From: an uncultured Clostridia bacterium | Lineage (GTDB): Bacteria; Bacillota; Clostridia; Oscillospirales; CAG-272 | DNA length: 8,220 bases | Direction: 5' to 3' | Assembly (NCBI GenBank): GCA_947652805.1 | Contig: CANTEM010000040.1 | Span: forward strand, 1-8,220 | Shown here: piece after piece, positions 1-6,336 of the stretch | Layout of the letters: each line of letters opens with the position of its first letter | How positions within the stretch are numbered: position 1 is the first letter of the stretch | The notes under the pieces: generated by a model | The model's input: the letters and a program-made list of their open reading frames with translations, nothing else | Database searches by the model: none | Told to the model about the DNA's origin: nothing | Program-made: the position numbers and the translations under genes

Positions 1-144
1 CGGCCATGTAGGATACAGTTCACTGGAGGCGACATTTTTTATGTAATCTGCAAACGGAACGGTTACGTTCGGTGCATTGGAATCCGGTGGTCCCAAATGT
101 ACTGTTATTTCGTTCGGTATGAACGGTAATCTTTGCTCTGTCAT
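1..144 (-). CDS. SleC/SpoIID-like spore protein, N-terminal part only (runs off left edge)
   Basis: Only the first 48 codons are inside the window. They start at an ATG that overlaps the TGA of the upstream gene (ATGA, 4-base overlap), with a GGAG ribosome binding site 8 bases before it (153-156). The protein begins MTEQRLPFIP and contains ITVHLG (residues 13-18) and DYIKNVASSELYPTWP (residues 33-48). From memory, this closely matches the segment of clostridial SleC-type cortex-lytic precursors and SpoIID-like spore proteins that reads DYIKNVASSEIY-TWP. In such proteins a peptidoglycan-binding domain often follows, but that part is not visible here. The likely role is in spore cortex remodelling or germination. 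The overlap with the gene before it suggests translational coupling, so the two products may be made in matched amounts. Family membership is fairly sure; the exact activity is not. Confidence 0.8.
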   Translation of the reverse strand, partial: MTEQRLPFIPNEITVHLGPPDSNAPNVTVPFADYIKNVASSELYPTWP

Positions 145-566
145 GGCATCTGCTCCGATGGCGGTACATCATAAATTTGGGTAAATTCTTTCGGATATCC
201 CGGGGATATGCCGGAAAACATCTTTTCCGGAACAAGATTAACCCTTTGTAAAGATGTAACCCCGTCAAAAACCGGGACATTAGTTATTTCCACACTGTTA
301 TAACCTTCTTTAGATACTTTAATATGATAAGACGCATATGGAACACCGTCGTCTGCCGGCGTAAGAGAACGTGATTTTGGCGGCGCGCTGAGCGCAACCT
401 TAGGCGCCAAACCGGAAGAATCCGTTCGCAAAGAATAAATTACACCTGTGTCTCCACCGTCCTCATTGAAGCCAAAGACCAGCACCTGGGCATCTTCTAT
501 CCCAAAGGCTCCGTTGGCTTCTACGACCCGCACCTGCAGCCAGCCGGTTCCGCTTTGATCATTCAT
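141..566 (-). CDS. SleC pro-region-like protein (carboxypeptidase-regulatory/Ig-like fold)
   Basis: A 141-residue protein beginning MNDQSGTGWLQVRV. It resembles the N-terminal region of the Clostridium perfringens cortex-lytic enzyme precursor SleC: a beta-rich segment (LQVRVVEANG, residues 10-19), a turn LRTDSSGL (46-53), PYASYHIKVSKEGY (76-89) and VPVFDGVTSLQRVNLVP (97-113), followed by a proline-rich tail. This pattern is typical of carboxypeptidase-regulatory-like or transthyretin-like domains. There is no signal peptide, as expected for a protein made inside the sporangium. The open frame extends upstream to 647, but residues before MNDQ do not fit the family. The start at 566 has AAAGG 13 bases upstream, a rather long spacing; an ATG at 576-578 would lie only 1 base from the same AAAGG. 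In SleC this region is fused to the protease; here it is a separate gene. A role as chaperone, inhibitor or coat-targeting partner of the downstream protein is inference. Confidence 0.75.
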   Translation of the reverse strand: MNDQSGTGWLQVRVVEANGAFGIEDAQVLVFGFNEDGGDTGVIYSLRTDSSGLAPKVALSAPPKSRSLTPADDGVPYASYHIKVSKEGYNSVEITNVPVFDGVTSLQRVNLVPEKMFSGISPGYPKEFTQIYDVPPSEQMP

Positions 567-692
567 ATCTACGACCATGCCTTTCTCAGAATTTGTATAA
601 ATAACGCCGCAATAGCTGCAAGATACAAATGATTCCCCCCAACGCAATCTTGCTTTTTCAAAGAATATGCAGCCTGCTGCTATATTAAAATA
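567..692. other. Gap upstream of SleC-like genes with weak mother-cell promoter candidates
   Basis: This 126-base gap holds no gene. Read on the minus strand it contains CATATTCT (669-662), and CATAGTAT (697-690) overlaps the end of the M50 gene. Both match the CATANNNT core of sigma-E/sigma-K -10 elements known from Bacillus and Clostridium. The second has an AC-containing TAACC about 17 bases further upstream, as in sigma-K promoters. The motifs are short and A/T-rich, so chance matches are likely. No terminator separates the M50 gene from the SleC-like genes, so read-through from the upstream pair is equally possible. Confidence 0.25.
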
Positions 693-1256
693 CTATGCGC
701 TGCGGGGCAAAACGGTTACAGTCAGATAAAGGGAAACTGCCAAAAGAGACAAATTAAACCCGATTTTCATTTGAACATATAAATTAATGATCCATAAAAA
801 CAAAACAGACAGGATAGACCCTGCTCTGCAAATCTGATAGGCTCTGTCCGGAAACACCAGCCGGCTGCACACACCTCTGAGAATGCCGCCACCGTCCATT
901 CCCTGAACAGGCAGCAAATTGACAACGGCAAGACCTATGCTGTAAAAAAGCAGCGTTTTGCATAAAAATATGCTTTCCGCTGTGATCCTACCACCCATAC
1001 ATAAAAAACAAATACCTCCCGTCAGCAGGTTGGCAGCCGGGCCTGCCATGCATACGAGGACTTCCTGCCACCACAGATGCATTCCCTGATATTGCAGCAC
1101 AATTCCGGCAGGACTGAATCGAATATCCGGACGCTGCCAGTCCAGAAAAAGGGCGCATAAAAGGTGTCCGGATTCATGAATCAAAATGGCCAGCAGAAGC
1201 AGTCCCGGAGCCGGACACATACATAAGGCAGCTGCAAAAAACAAAATTCCCGCCAT
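693..1256 (-). CDS. M50 site-2 protease, SpoIVFB-like, without CBS domain
   Basis: A 187-residue, very hydrophobic intramembrane zinc metalloprotease. The zinc motif HESGH is at residues 27-31 inside an early membrane segment. AGPAANLL (71-78) marks another membrane segment, and NLLPVQGMDGG (113-123) supplies the third metal ligand, Asp121. More membrane segments follow (about 145-160 and 168-183). In spore formers the best-known member is SpoIVFB, which cleaves pro-sigma-K in the mother cell. Bacillus subtilis SpoIVFB is about 288 residues and ends in a CBS domain; this protein ends after the membrane core, so that regulatory part is missing. An in-frame TAA at 1263-1265 lies just upstream, so ATG 1256 is the first possible ATG, with GGTGA 11 bases before it. 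It follows a small membrane-protein gene by 10 bases and precedes SleC-like genes, which supports a sporulation role. Another M50 function, such as anti-sigma-factor cleavage, cannot be excluded. Confidence 0.85.
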   Translation of the reverse strand: MAGILFFAAALCMCPAPGLLLLAILIHESGHLLCALFLDWQRPDIRFSPAGIVLQYQGMHLWWQEVLVCMAGPAANLLTGGICFLCMGGRITAESIFLCKTLLFYSIGLAVVNLLPVQGMDGGGILRGVCSRLVFPDRAYQICRAGSILSVLFLWIINLYVQMKIGFNLSLLAVSLYLTVTVLPRSA

Positions 1257-1266
1257 ACCCCATTAC

Positions 1267-1581
1267 TCACCCGTTATATCCAAATACACCCGCCATTACA
1301 TCTGCAAAATAATCCCAAAAGCTCCATTCATCCGACTGTTTCGGCGGTGTATAGGTAACCGCACCCAAAGCGCCGCTTCCTACAGGCTGATATGCAGCAT
1401 CCTTGGATAAAGCGTCCCCGCCGGCACCGAAAAAACACAGGCAAGCCGCACATAGCACGGCGCATATAATTGCCGCACCGTCTGCGGCGCGGTTTTTGCG
1501 TTCTGATTCTTTGAAGTTCTTTTTTTGTGTATTCACCGGCATGATTTTCTTTTGTCCTCTGCCACTTCTAATTTCCCGCAT
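1267..1581 (-). CDS. Small single-pass membrane protein, possible SpoIVFA-like partner of the M50 protease
   Basis: A 104-residue protein I do not recognise by sequence. It has a strongly basic, hydrophilic N-terminus (residues 1-32), one membrane segment rich in Ala and Cys (about 36-54), a short Ala/Gly/Pro linker and an aromatic tail, SDEWSFWDYFADVMAGVF (83-100). The expected topology is N-terminus in the cytoplasm with the tail on the far side of the membrane. Its position 10 bases before an M50 protease matches spoIVFA-spoIVFB. SpoIVFA likewise has a basic cytoplasmic N-terminus and one membrane span, but its outer part is a LytM/M23-like domain that is absent here. ATG 1581 is preceded by GTAAGG at 9-base spacing; a later ATG (residue 14) is possible. 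The gene is probably real, given its ribosome site, coupling to the next gene and sensible topology. The SpoIVFA role is inferred from context only. Confidence 0.6.
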   Translation of the reverse strand: MREIRSGRGQKKIMPVNTQKKNFKESERKNRAADGAAIICAVLCAACLCFFGAGGDALSKDAAYQPVGSGALGAVTYTPPKQSDEWSFWDYFADVMAGVFGYNG

Positions 1582-1644
1582 TATGATTTACCTTACTTTC
1601 TTTGATATGCAGATGATCGCCCCAATCCGGCGTTCCAATAAGAT

Positions 1645-1673
1645 ACTATATGCGAAAAAAAAAGAAAATAAAC
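1645..1673 (-). promoter_or_regulatory. Candidate sigma-E-type (mother-cell) promoter for the SpoIVF-like pair
   Basis: On the minus strand, GTTTATT (1673-1667) and CATATAGT (1652-1645) are separated by exactly 14 bases. The Bacillus sigma-E pattern, from memory, is KMATATT, 14-15 bases, CATACANT; the matches are 5 of 7 in the -35 box and CATANNNT in the -10 box. The predicted start near 1638 leaves a leader of about 57 bases before the ATG at 1581. B. subtilis spoIVF is transcribed by sigma-E, so the placement makes sense. The motifs are A/T-rich in an A/T-rich gap, so this is tentative. Confidence 0.35.
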
Positions 1674-1688
1674 CAATTTCCTTGCCAT

Positions 1689-1726
1689 AAAAAATTGCCT
1701 TTCCCTATCGGGAAAGGCAATTTTTT
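1689..1726 (-). terminator. Rho-independent terminator after rpiB
   Basis: A perfect 17-bp inverted repeat (1689-1705 with 1710-1726) around a 4-base loop. The core is TTGCCTTTCCC paired with GGGAAAGGCAA, with A6 on one side and T6 on the other. It begins 9 bases after the rpiB stop codon in the direction of transcription, so it ends the fhs-tsaE-tsaB-rpiB transcript. The symmetric A/T flanks would let it work in both directions, but no plus-strand gene enters it here. Confidence 0.93.
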
Positions 1727-1734
1727 ATTCAATT

Positions 1735-2178
1735 TTATTTGGTTTCGATTTGCATGACCTTTGCAATACGTCCGCTATGATGAGATCCCATAAATTCCGT
1801 TTTCAAAAACAGATCCACTAAATCCAGTGCCAGTCCCTCTCCTACAACACGACCGCCTATGCAAAGCGCATTCGCATCGTTGTGCAGACGCGTCATCCGG
1901 GCGCTGAATGTATCGGAGCAGCACGCCGCACGAATCCCACGTACTTTATTTGCACACATGCTCATCCCGATGCCAGTGCCGCAAATCAGAATCGCCCGTT
2001 CGCATTCTCCGGAAACAACCTCCTCACAGGCAGGCACGCCATAATCCGGATAATCAACGGCATCCTCGCTGTCGCAGCCGAAATCTTTGTATGTATATCC
2101 CTCTTTTTCCAGATACCGCATCACAGCAAGCTTTAACTGATAGCCGCCGTGGTCACAGGCAATTGCAATTTTTTTCAT
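1735..2178 (-). CDS. rpiB: Ribose-5-phosphate isomerase B
   Basis: A 147-residue member of the RpiB/LacAB sugar-phosphate isomerase family, which interconverts ribose 5-phosphate and ribulose 5-phosphate in the cytoplasmic pentose phosphate pathway. The length is normal for the family. Visible motifs are ACDHGG (residues 7-12), CGTGIGMS (66-73) with the catalytic Cys66 and Thr68, RLHNDAN (97-103) with His99, CIGGRV (106-111) and HHSGR (133-137) with phosphate-binding Arg137. The family numbering agrees with that of E. coli RpiB as I recall it. GAGAAAGG lies about 12 bases before the ATG. The gene starts 23 bases after the tsaB stop and is the last of the operon, followed at once by the terminator. 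Allose-6-phosphate or galactose-6-phosphate isomerase activity also occurs in this family, but no sugar-specific neighbours are seen, so RpiB is the best call. Confidence 0.93.
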   Translation of the reverse strand: MKKIAIACDHGGYQLKLAVMRYLEKEGYTYKDFGCDSEDAVDYPDYGVPACEEVVSGECERAILICGTGIGMSMCANKVRGIRAACCSDTFSARMTRLHNDANALCIGGRVVGEGLALDLVDLFLKTEFMGSHHSGRIAKVMQIETK

Positions 2179-2201
2179 AAAAATCTATACCTTTCTCTTA
2201 T

Positions 2202-2909
2202 TCAATTTCCTTCATTTTCAAGTTTCATACGGGCTTCCCGTTCCCGTTCTGCCTGGGGCTTACGCAGATAGGTAGGCAGCAATGCCTCTCCTGTATATCC
2301 CGCCTTATCATCAGCTCCCATATACATTCTATACCCGCATAATGCAACCGACGCAGCGCTTTGATACCGCAGCCGCTCAGGCGTGACCCGATTCGTCAGA
2401 CCGGACACCAGATCATATCCGTCACCTATAAAATATACAGGCTGGTCCATATCCTGTAGCCGGGACGCCAGTTCCTCTACCGCCATTGCCTGATCCTCCC
2501 AGATGCGGCGGATTCCGGTTTCGTCTGATTCAAACAATGCTGTATACACCTGCTGCCGCCGTGCATTCATCGCAGGACACAGAATCCCCTTTTGTCCCGC
2601 AAGATTCTGCGCCAGTGCCTCCAATGCGGAAACCGGCACACAAGGCGTATCATAAGGCTCCGCTAATCCCTTCACGGTAGCCGTGCCGATACGCACACCG
2701 GTAAAGGATCCGGGGCCTGCCGCACAGGCATACAAATCAATATCGGCTGGTTTCTTTCCAAGAAGGCCAAGCATATTTTCGATCATCGGAAGCAGCGTCT
2801 GACTGTGGGTGTTCCCGGAATTCAGCGTATATTCGCAAAGCAATTTTTCATCTGACAGTATAGCGGCAGACGCCGTCCCCGCCGTTGTATCCAACCCAAG
2901 TGTCAACAT
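2202..2909 (-). CDS. tsaB: tRNA t6A37 synthesis protein TsaB
   Basis: A 235-residue ASKHA-fold protein, the non-catalytic partner of TsaD in making N6-threonylcarbamoyladenosine at position 37 of ANN-decoding tRNAs. It begins MLTLGLDTTAGTASAAIL, the usual N-terminal phosphate-loop-like segment. It contains NTHSQTLLPMI (33-43), the hallmark AAGPGSFTGVRIG (63-75) and SALEALA (94-100). The frame opens at a TTG (2927) inside tsaE, but the ATG at 2909 fits the family's N-terminus and has GGAG 7 bases upstream (2917-2920), so it is preferred. The start lies 1 base after the tsaE stop, which implies coupled translation. tsaD, the catalytic subunit, and rimI, which often follow tsaB, are not in this window; rpiB takes that place. 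Confidence 0.95.
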   Translation of the reverse strand: MLTLGLDTTAGTASAAILSDEKLLCEYTLNSGNTHSQTLLPMIENMLGLLGKKPADIDLYACAAGPGSFTGVRIGTATVKGLAEPYDTPCVPVSALEALAQNLAGQKGILCPAMNARRQQVYTALFESDETGIRRIWEDQAMAVEELASRLQDMDQPVYFIGDGYDLVSGLTNRVTPERLRYQSAASVALCGYRMYMGADDKAGYTGEALLPTYLRKPQAEREREARMKLENEGN

Positions 2910-2910
2910 T

Positions 2911-3342
2911 TTAATACTCCATTTCAATCTGTCTGCTGCTCTCGCCTGTTTTCCGGATATGCACTGTAATCACATCTGCCGGCAATGCGGGAAGATGCTC
3001 ACTCCATTCTACGATGCAGTGTCCGCCGGATACATATTCATCGAAGCCGATTTCCTCCAGTCCGTCCGCGCAGTCCTCCAGCCGGTACAGATCAAAGTGA
3101 AACACAGGAACCGCACCTGCCCGGTACTCGTGCACGATCGTATATGTAGGGCTTTTCACCCGGCTGTCCGGAGAAAGCGCGCCGGCAAAGCCCCGCACAA
3201 AAGCAGTTTTGCCCGCTCCCAAATCCCCGTATAAGCAAACAAACCACAGTTCATCCCCTCGGTATGCCCGGAGACAATCGGCAAGATATGCGCCCGCCTG
3301 CTCCGTTTCCTGTGGGGAATCCGTTTCTATATAATCCTTCAT
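2911..3342 (-). CDS. tsaE: tRNA t6A37 synthesis ATPase TsaE
   Basis: A 143-residue P-loop ATPase that drives the TsaB-TsaD complex through cycles of t6A synthesis. Walker A is GDLGAGKT (residues 39-46). The family motifs SPTYTIVHEY (64-73), FHFDLYRLED (81-90) and VEWSEH (111-116) all follow in the usual order. The length is typical. The ATG shares a base with the fhs stop codon (TAATG), and the stop is followed after 1 base by the tsaB ATG, so translation of fhs, tsaE and tsaB is probably coupled. No separate promoter is visible. The identification rests on the full motif set and the adjacent tsaB. Confidence 0.96.
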   Translation of the reverse strand: MKDYIETDSPQETEQAGAYLADCLRAYRGDELWFVCLYGDLGAGKTAFVRGFAGALSPDSRVKSPTYTIVHEYRAGAVPVFHFDLYRLEDCADGLEEIGFDEYVSGGHCIVEWSEHLPALPADVITVHIRKTGESSRQIEMEY

Positions 3343-5015
3343 TAGAACAATCCTGTAATATTTCCCTGATCATCTACATCCATTTTACAGGCTGCTGGCA
3401 CCTTTGGCAGTCCCGGCATAGTCATGATCGCACCGGTCAGTGCCACAATAAAGCCTGCACCTGCGCTCAGACGCACCTCACGCACGGTAATGTCAAAATC
3501 CTGAGGTCTGCCCAGCTTTGCCGGATCGTCGGACAGAGAATACTGGGTCTTTGCCATGCATACAGGGAACTTTCCGTATGCAGGATCCAAGCCCATGATC
3601 TGTTCAATTGACTTAAGCGCACCGGCCTCAAACTGCACATTCCGCGCCCCGTAAATTTCTCTGGCGATCCGCTCTATTTTTTCCTGTATGGACAAATCAT
3701 CTTCGTAAATCAGTGCAAACTGAGAAGGTGCCTCACAGGCTTCTACAACCGCCTGTGCAAGCTCTGTTCCACCGTCGCCGCCCCTCGCAAAGACCTCAGA
3801 CATAGCACACCGGGCACCGCAGCGGTCGCAGATCTGGCGCACTGCGTCCAGTTCTTCGTCCGTATCCGTGTGGAACCGGTTCACTGCCACTACAACAGGA
3901 ACGCCAAATTTTTTCAGATTTTCAATATGGGCTTCCAGATTGACGCCGCCCCGCCGGACTGCTTCCACATCTTCTCCGACAAGCGCATCTTTGGGAATGC
4001 CGCCGTTATACTTCAATGCCCGCACTGTTGCTACCAAAACCACCGCAGAAGGTGCAAGACCTGCCATACGGCATTTGATATCAAAAAATTTCTCTGCGCC
4101 CAGATCCGCACCGAATCCGGCTTCTGTGATCGCATAATCCGCCAGCTTCAAAGCAAGCTTTGTAGCCCGGACGGAATTGCATCCGTGCGCGATATTGGCA
4201 AAAGGTCCGCCATGGATGATCGCAGGCGTGTTTTCAATCGTCTGCACCAAATTTGGCTTGATCGCATCCTTCAGAAGAACCGCCATAGCGCCGTCCGCCT
4301 GTAAGTCTCTTGCATATACGGGTGCGCCCTCTCTTGTATATGCAACCAAAATACTGCCCAGCCGGCGTTTCAAATCTGCCAAATCATCCGCAAGGCACAA
4401 AATCGCCATGACCTCGCTGGCAACGGTGATCATAAAATGATCCTCTCTGGGAACGCCGTCCACAGGCTTGCCCAGTCCCACAACTACGTTGCGCAGCGCC
4501 CGGTCGTTGGTATCCGTCACCCGGCCGAATACGATGCGCCGCTGATCAATGTTCAGCGCATTGCCCTGCTGAATGTGATTGTCAATCATTGCGCACAGCA
4601 GATTGTTCGCCGCAGTGATTGCGTGAAAGTCTCCGGTAAAATGGAGATTGATGTCCTCCATAGGAAGCACTTGTGCGTATCCGCCGCCGGCAGCGCCGCC
4701 CTTAATACCGAAAACAGGACCCAGAGACGGCTCTCGCAGTGCGATGACTGCATTTTTGCCGATTTTCTCCATAGCCATACCAAGTCCGACTGTGGTGGTC
4801 GTTTTACCCTCTCCCGCCGGAGTTGGATTGATTGCCGTTACCAGAATCAGCTTTCCGTCCGGTCTGGCAGCAGTGCGCTGTATGAATGCGTCTCCAATTT
4901 TCGCCTTATACCGTCCGTACGGTTCCAGCTCCTCGGGTAAGATTCCAAGCCCCTCTGCAATCTCTGTAATCGGCCGCATGGAAGCGCCTTTTGCGATTTC
5001 AATATCTGTCAGCAT
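3342..5015 (-). CDS. fhs: Formate-tetrahydrofolate ligase
   Basis: A 557-residue cytoplasmic enzyme joining formate to tetrahydrofolate with ATP to give 10-formyl-THF. This is an entry step of the Wood-Ljungdahl methyl branch and a source of one-carbon units for purines. Length and sequence fit the family end to end: [20 protein letters not shown] (residues 63-82) with the P-loop, [20 protein letters not shown] (94-113), [20 protein letters not shown] (119-138), then [12 protein letters not shown] and [19 protein letters not shown] in the second half. The frame is open back to 5078, but that ATG lies in the -35 box of the promoter. ATG 5015 follows GGGAGG by 5 bases and gives the family N-terminus [11 protein letters not shown]. 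It is the first gene of the operon with tsaE, tsaB and rpiB. The leader of about 28 bases leaves no room for a folate riboswitch. Confidence 0.98.
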   Translation of the reverse strand: MLTDIEIAKGASMRPITEIAEGLGILPEELEPYGRYKAKIGDAFIQRTAARPDGKLILVTAINPTPAGEGKTTTTVGLGMAMEKIGKNAVIALREPSLGPVFGIKGGAAGGGYAQVLPMEDINLHFTGDFHAITAANNLLCAMIDNHIQQGNALNIDQRRIVFGRVTDTNDRALRNVVVGLGKPVDGVPREDHFMITVASEVMAILCLADDLADLKRRLGSILVAYTREGAPVYARDLQADGAMAVLLKDAIKPNLVQTIENTPAIIHGGPFANIAHGCNSVRATKLALKLADYAITEAGFGADLGAEKFFDIKCRMAGLAPSAVVLVATVRALKYNGGIPKDALVGEDVEAVRRGGVNLEAHIENLKKFGVPVVVAVNRFHTDTDEELDAVRQICDRCGARCAMSEVFARGGDGGTELAQAVVEACEAPSQFALIYEDDLSIQEKIERIAREIYGARNVQFEAGALKSIEQIMGLDPAYGKFPVCMAKTQYSLSDDPAKLGRPQDFDITVREVRLSAGAGFIVALTGAIMTMPGLPKVPAACKMDVDDQGNITGLF

Positions 5016-5049
5016 ATTTTCCTCCCGCTTCACCTTATTTACTGACATC

Positions 5050-5078
5050 AGTATACCACAATCCGCACACAATAGCAA
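5050..5078 (-). promoter_or_regulatory. Housekeeping (sigma-A) promoter of the fhs operon
   Basis: On the minus strand, TTGCTA (5078-5073), a 17-base spacer and TATACT (5055-5050), with TGG just before the -10 box (an extended -10). The predicted start is near 5043, 28 bases before the fhs ATG. Its position excludes the longer fhs frame that begins at 5078. Confidence 0.85.
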
Positions 5079-5104
5079 ATATTTTTCTTTTCATAAAAAA
5101 TGGG

Positions 5105-5133
5105 TTTACAAATAGAATTTTATGTGCTATAAT
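5105..5133 (+). promoter_or_regulatory. Promoter of tRNA-Arg (possibly also ddh)
   Basis: TTTACA (5105-5110), a 17-base spacer and a perfect TATAAT (5128-5133), preceded by TGC (extended -10). The predicted start is near 5140, about 44 bases before the mature tRNA end. It points away from the fhs promoter, with 26 bases between the two -35 boxes. Confidence 0.85.
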
Positions 5134-5183
5134 AATCGAGCAGTTCAGAAAAAGCACTGCATGGTTGTGAGATATCTGAACAT

Positions 5184-5260
5184 CTGTCTGTAGCTCAGCT
5201 GGATAGAGCACTGGATTCCGATTCCAGGTGTCGCGGGTTCAAATCCTGCCAGACAGGCCA
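5184..5260 (+). tRNA. tRNA-Arg, anticodon CCG, CCA encoded
   Basis: The full cloverleaf can be folded by hand. Acceptor CTGTCTG (5184-5190) pairs with CAGACAG (5250-5256). The D stem is GCTC/GAGC. The anticodon stem CTGGA (5211-5215) pairs with TCCAG (5223-5227) around loop TTCCGAT, giving anticodon CCG at 5218-5220, which reads CGG (Arg). The variable loop is GTGTC. T stem GCGGG pairs with CCTGC around TTCAAAT. The discriminator is G5257, and CCA is encoded at 5258-5260. All stems pair with no mismatch. The gene has its own promoter upstream and a terminator downstream. Confidence 0.97.
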
Positions 5261-5277
5261 GCAGCAGTACGCTGCGC

Positions 5278-5310
5278 AAAAGCCACGCACTGTTTTGGTG
5301 CGTGGCTTTT
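5278..5310 (+). terminator. Terminator (or attenuator) between tRNA-Arg and ddh
   Basis: AGCCACGCAC (5281-5290) pairs perfectly with GTGCGTGGCT (5298-5307) around a 7-base loop. The stem is extended by AAA/TTT and followed by a T-run up to 5311. A smaller GCAGC/GCTGC hairpin (5261-5275) lies between it and the tRNA. It should end the tRNA transcript. Because the ddh ribosome site begins only 30 bases later, it may also control how much transcription reaches ddh. Confidence 0.88.
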
Positions 5311-5340
5311 TATTTCACAAAATTCTGCGCATATTATTTT

Positions 5341-5346
5341 AAGGAG
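5341..5346 (+). promoter_or_regulatory. Ribosome binding site that sets the ddh start
   Basis: AAGGAG, 9 bases before ATG 5356. It decides against the in-frame GTG at 5302, which lies inside the terminator stem and would add 18 residues foreign to the Ddh family. Confidence 0.9.
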
Positions 5347-5355
5347 AATTTATAT

Positions 5356-6330
5356 ATGGAAAAAATCAGAGTTGGAATCGCAGGCTACGGCAATATCGGC
5401 CGCGGTGTGGAAAAAGCAGTAAACGCCGCTCCGGACATGGAGCTGAAAGCATTCTTTACCCGGCGCGACCCTGCCACGCTGCAAACGAAAACGCCGGATG
5501 CCAAAATCCTGCGTACAGAAGACGCTCCCAGCATGCGGGACGAATTGGATGTTGTCATCCTCTGCGGCGGCTCCGCAACGGATCTGCCGAAGCAGGGACC
5601 TGCCTTTGCAGGCATCTTCAATACGATCGACAGCTTTGACACCCATGCAAAAATCCCCGATTACTTTGCAGCCATGGACGCGGCTGCCGGCGATAAGGTA
5701 TCCGTTCTTTCCGTCGGCTGGGATCCGGGTCTGTTTTCCATTATGCGTCAGCTTTCTCTTGCCGCACTGCCCTGCGGCAGCGACTACACCTTCTGGGGAC
5801 GGGGCGTGTCTCAGGGACACTCCGATGCGATCCGTCGGATCGAGGGCGTTGCAAACGCAATCCAGTATACCGTTCCTGTAGAAGAAGCTGTAGAGTCTGT
5901 ACGGAACGGCAAAAATCCGGAGTTGACGACCCGGCAGAAGCACCTGCGGGAATGCTACGTTGTCGCCAAAGAGGGAGCGGACAAGGCGCGCATTGAGCAG
6001 GAAATCAAAACCATGCCTAACTATTTTGCCGATTATGATACAATCGTTACCTTTGTGACCGAAGAAGAGTTAAAGAAAAATCACAGCAAGATGCCCCACG
6101 GCGGTATGGTAATCCGCAGTGGAAGCACCGGAGAAAATAACCATGTCATGGAATTTTCCCTGAAGCTGGATTCCAACCCGGAATTCACTGCCAGCGTGCT
6201 TGCCGCATACGCCCGGGCTGCCGTACGTCTCAACCGGGAAGGACGCAAGGGTGCCATGACCGTTCTGGATGTACCCCTGTCTTATCTGACAAAAGAAGAT
6301 CCCGCATGGCAGCGGAAAAACCTGTTGTAA
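5356..6330 (+). CDS. ddh: meso-Diaminopimelate dehydrogenase
   Basis: A 324-residue NADPH-dependent enzyme that reductively aminates tetrahydrodipicolinate to meso-diaminopimelate in one step. This short cut of the lysine/peptidoglycan pathway replaces the acylated intermediates. The length matches Corynebacterium Ddh (about 320). The N-terminal Rossmann motif is GIAGYGNIGRG (7-17), and TRRD (35-38) is placed to hold the NADP 2'-phosphate. SVGWDPGLFS (119-128) and FWGRGVSQGHSDAIRRIEG (146-164) are the family's substrate-domain hallmarks. HGGMVIRSGSTGENNH lies in the C-terminal half. The start at 5356 has AAGGAG at ideal spacing. The gene follows tRNA-Arg on the same strand and ends 6 bases from the convergent deacetylase, with no terminator. 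No good promoter is seen between the tRNA terminator and the start codon. Meso-DAP would feed wall synthesis and, through lysine or dipicolinate intermediates, spore formation. Confidence 0.96.
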   Translation: MEKIRVGIAGYGNIGRGVEKAVNAAPDMELKAFFTRRDPATLQTKTPDAKILRTEDAPSMRDELDVVILCGGSATDLPKQGPAFAGIFNTIDSFDTHAKIPDYFAAMDAAAGDKVSVLSVGWDPGLFSIMRQLSLAALPCGSDYTFWGRGVSQGHSDAIRRIEGVANAIQYTVPVEEAVESVRNGKNPELTTRQKHLRECYVVAKEGADKARIEQEIKTMPNYFADYDTIVTFVTEEELKKNHSKMPHGGMVIRSGSTGENNHVMEFSLKLDSNPEFTASVLAAYARAAVRLNREGRKGAMTVLDVPLSYLTKEDPAWQRKNLL

Positions 6331-6336
6331 AAAGGT

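Noticed and set aside
567..647. Upstream extension of the SleC-like protein containing CSYC, a possible metal-binding pair
   Set aside because: The extra residues do not fit the family N-terminus, and the extension's start lacks a ribosome site.
4437..4940. A 167-residue plus-strand open frame, the longest of several opposite fhs
   Set aside because: It lies entirely antisense to a fully convincing fhs, has no ribosome site or family features, and its composition is that of a reverse-frame translation.
5016..5049. Tetrahydrofolate riboswitch in the fhs leader
   Set aside because: The leader from the predicted start is only about 28 bases, and no conserved pseudoknot-like folding is visible.
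5016..5078. Longer N-terminus for fhs
   Set aside because: Its ATG lies in the -35 box of the promoter and would not be transcribed. The family N-terminus begins at 5015 after GGGAGG.
5350..5943. A 197-residue minus-strand open frame opposite ddh
   Set aside because: It is antisense to the whole first half of ddh, whose motifs are intact. The protein has no recognisable domain and starts over the ddh ribosome site.
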